DNA from: Flaviramulus basaltis
GTDB lineage: Bacteria > Bacteroidota > Bacteroidia > Flavobacteriales > Flavobacteriaceae
Length of the DNA: 64,000 nucleotides
Assembly (NCBI RefSeq): GCF_900114265.1
Contig: NZ_FPKV01000001.1
Span: forward strand, 1,364,001-1,428,000
Direction of reading: 5' to 3'
The position numbers were made by a program, and so were the translations under genes. This document shows, in pieces, positions 62,896 through 64,000 of the stretch. The notes below the pieces were generated by a model. That model ran no database searches. It saw only the letters and a list, made by a program, of their open reading frames with translations, and had not been told where the DNA came from. Position 1 is the first letter of the stretch. Every line of letters starts with the position of its first letter.

Positions 62896-64000
62896 TAATT
62901 ATCGGCTTTATTAATTTTATTTAATTTCTCTTTTAACTGATTGTATTCTTGTTCTTCAACAATTTGTAGGCTAGTTTCTCCATTAATTCTAAATGGTTCG
63001 CCAGAATATGGTTTATTATATTCATTTTCTAAACTATGTTTTAAGAGCCATTCTTCTAAATCGGTTCTGGTTACTTCTCCTTTAATGTGTTTTTCTATCA
63101 TTAAACTAGCTACTCTACCAGCAAACCTACTTCCCCAATATCCGTTTTCAACAAAAACGGCAATAGCAATTTTAGGGTTGTCTTTAGGTGCGAAAGCAAC
63201 AAAGATAGAATGGTCTGAAAGCTGTGTTTTTACACTATCTATTATAGCATAATTTTCCACAGTTCCTGTTTTTCCACAAATATCAATATCTTTTATTTGT
63301 AAAGAAGAAGCTGTTCCATTTTTATAAACTTGTAACATGCCTTCAATTACAGGTTCAAAATTTTGCTTGTCTATTGTGGTGTACTTTGGTTTTGTAAATT
63401 GCTCTGGAAGTGTTTCTCCTTCAATACTTTTTATAATATGTGGTGTATAATAATAACCTCTATTAGCAATAGCTGCTATCATATTTGCCAATTGAATAGG
63501 GGTAGTTGCAACTTCTCCTTGTCCAATTGCGTTTGAAATAGTATAGGTTGAATAAAATGTTTTTGGATAAAGACGTTTGTAATAATCTCTATCAGGTATT
63601 CTTCCTTTTTGTCCTACTTTTAAATCGTATCCCAAGAAATCACCTAAGCCAAAACTTTTGGCATGTTTACTCCAAGCATCAATACCATCTGAAGCATTAC
63701 CGTTTTTGTCTAAAATTTTTCTATAAGTAGTTGCAAAATAAGCATTACAAGATCTTTGAATACCTGTAATCATATCATTTCTGGTTCCATAATTACAGTG
63801 GCATTTCATAAATCTGTTTCCATATTTATAACCTCTGTAACAAGTGACAGATTCGTTTGGAGACATCACGCCTTCTTGAAGGGCAATTAAGGCATTCATT
63901 AATTTAAAAGGTGAGCCGGGTTCATAAACACCCTGTAAGCTTCTATTAAATAAAGGTTTAGCAATAGAATCGTTATAAAGTTTTGTAAAGTTTTTTGATC
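62895..64000 (-). CDS. mrdA: Penicillin-binding protein 2, C-terminal part (cut by window end)
   Basis: The frame runs open to base 64000, so the gene starts beyond the window; the ATG at 63899 is internal. The transpeptidase motifs are present in order: SxxK in EPGSPFK (about 63910-63925), SxN in QRSCNAYF, and KTG in CGKTGTVEN. It cross-links peptidoglycan in elongation, in partnership with RodA encoded directly downstream. mre genes would be expected upstream, outside the window. Confidence 0.95.
   Translation of the reverse strand, partial: SKNFTKLYNDSIAKPLFNRSLQGVYEPGSPFKLMNALIALQEGVMSPNESVTCYRGYKYGNRFMKCHCNYGTRNDMITGIQRSCNAYFATTYRKILDKNGNASDGIDAWSKHAKSFGLGDFLGYDLKVGQKGRIPDRDYYKRLYPKTFYSTYTISNAIGQGEVATTPIQLANMIAAIANRGYYYTPHIIKSIEGETLPEQFTKPKYTTIDKQNFEPVIEGMLQVYKNGTASSLQIKDIDICGKTGTVENYAIIDSVKTQLSDHSIFVAFAPKDNPKIAIAVFVENGYWGSRFAGRVASLMIEKHIKGEVTRTDLEEWLLKHSLENEYNKPYSGEPFRINGETSLQIVEEQEYNQLKEKLNKINKADN

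Overview
The window looks like a chromosomal segment of a member of the family Flavobacteriaceae (Bacteroidota). The DNA is visibly AT-rich. Ribosome-binding sites are mostly A-rich rather than Shine-Dalgarno. Several genes follow TAnnTTTG promoter boxes, many signal peptides end in the flavobacterial 'FSQ' style, and a gldA gliding-motility ATPase, a ctlX gene, DUF3857 proteins and a DAHP synthase/chorismate mutase fusion are present. The genus cannot be fixed from the sequence alone. I saw no rRNA, tRNA, CRISPR array, prophage or insertion sequence.

Layout. 1-2658: end of an esterase, a terminator, and leuA-leuB on the minus strand. 2806-4356: a conserved protein of unknown function. 4455-10545: a SAM-I riboswitch, then metY, a triple fusion MetX-like/aspartokinase/homoserine dehydrogenase, and metZ. 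11166-21109: an Rrf2 regulator and a ten-gene sulfate assimilation and cysteine operon (DUF2061, cysH, cysD, cysN, sulfite reductase with a C-terminal HEPN-like domain, cobA, cysG-type dehydrogenase, ferredoxin-NADP reductase, cysE, cysM). 22084-27632: a second SAM-I riboswitch, methionine synthase split in two around a small monooxygenase-fold gene, then metF. Together 4.4-27.6 kb holds most of a path from sulfate to cysteine, methionine and methyl-group recycling. Three steps are not in the window: sulfate uptake, an APS kinase (cysC), and a ferredoxin.

27673-30409: a PagL-like outer-membrane protein, a DUF2807 lipoprotein and gldA. 30516-34643: an aromatic amino acid operon (pheA, aminotransferase, tyrA, DAHP synthase-chorismate mutase). 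It is preceded by an undeclared Phe/Tyr-rich leader peptide with a complete-looking attenuator (antiterminator and terminator). 34736-46577: housekeeping genes (rsgA, dtd, YdjM-like, two DUF3857 proteins, mazG-like, aroA, queA, rlmN, a polyprenyl synthase, ctlX). 46584-48653: a TPR histidine kinase. 49097-50881: argS. 50987-55710: two carbohydrate-active proteins, an AraC regulator and an SDR. 55846-59038: coaD, ddl, a PASTA protein and an RluD-type synthase. 59068-64000 (minus strand): CIA30, an esterase lipoprotein, a small membrane protein, a peptide deformylase lipoprotein broken by a frameshift, rodA, and the C-terminal part of PBP2.

I see no wholly unknown multi-gene system. The most rewarding items are the aromatic leader/attenuator (30555-30691), the inverted arrays of 7-nt repeats between cysD and cysN, the REP-like palindrome that forms the end of the metH1 coding region, the sulfite reductase-HEPN fusion, the MetX-ThrA fusion, and the frameshifted peptide deformylase.
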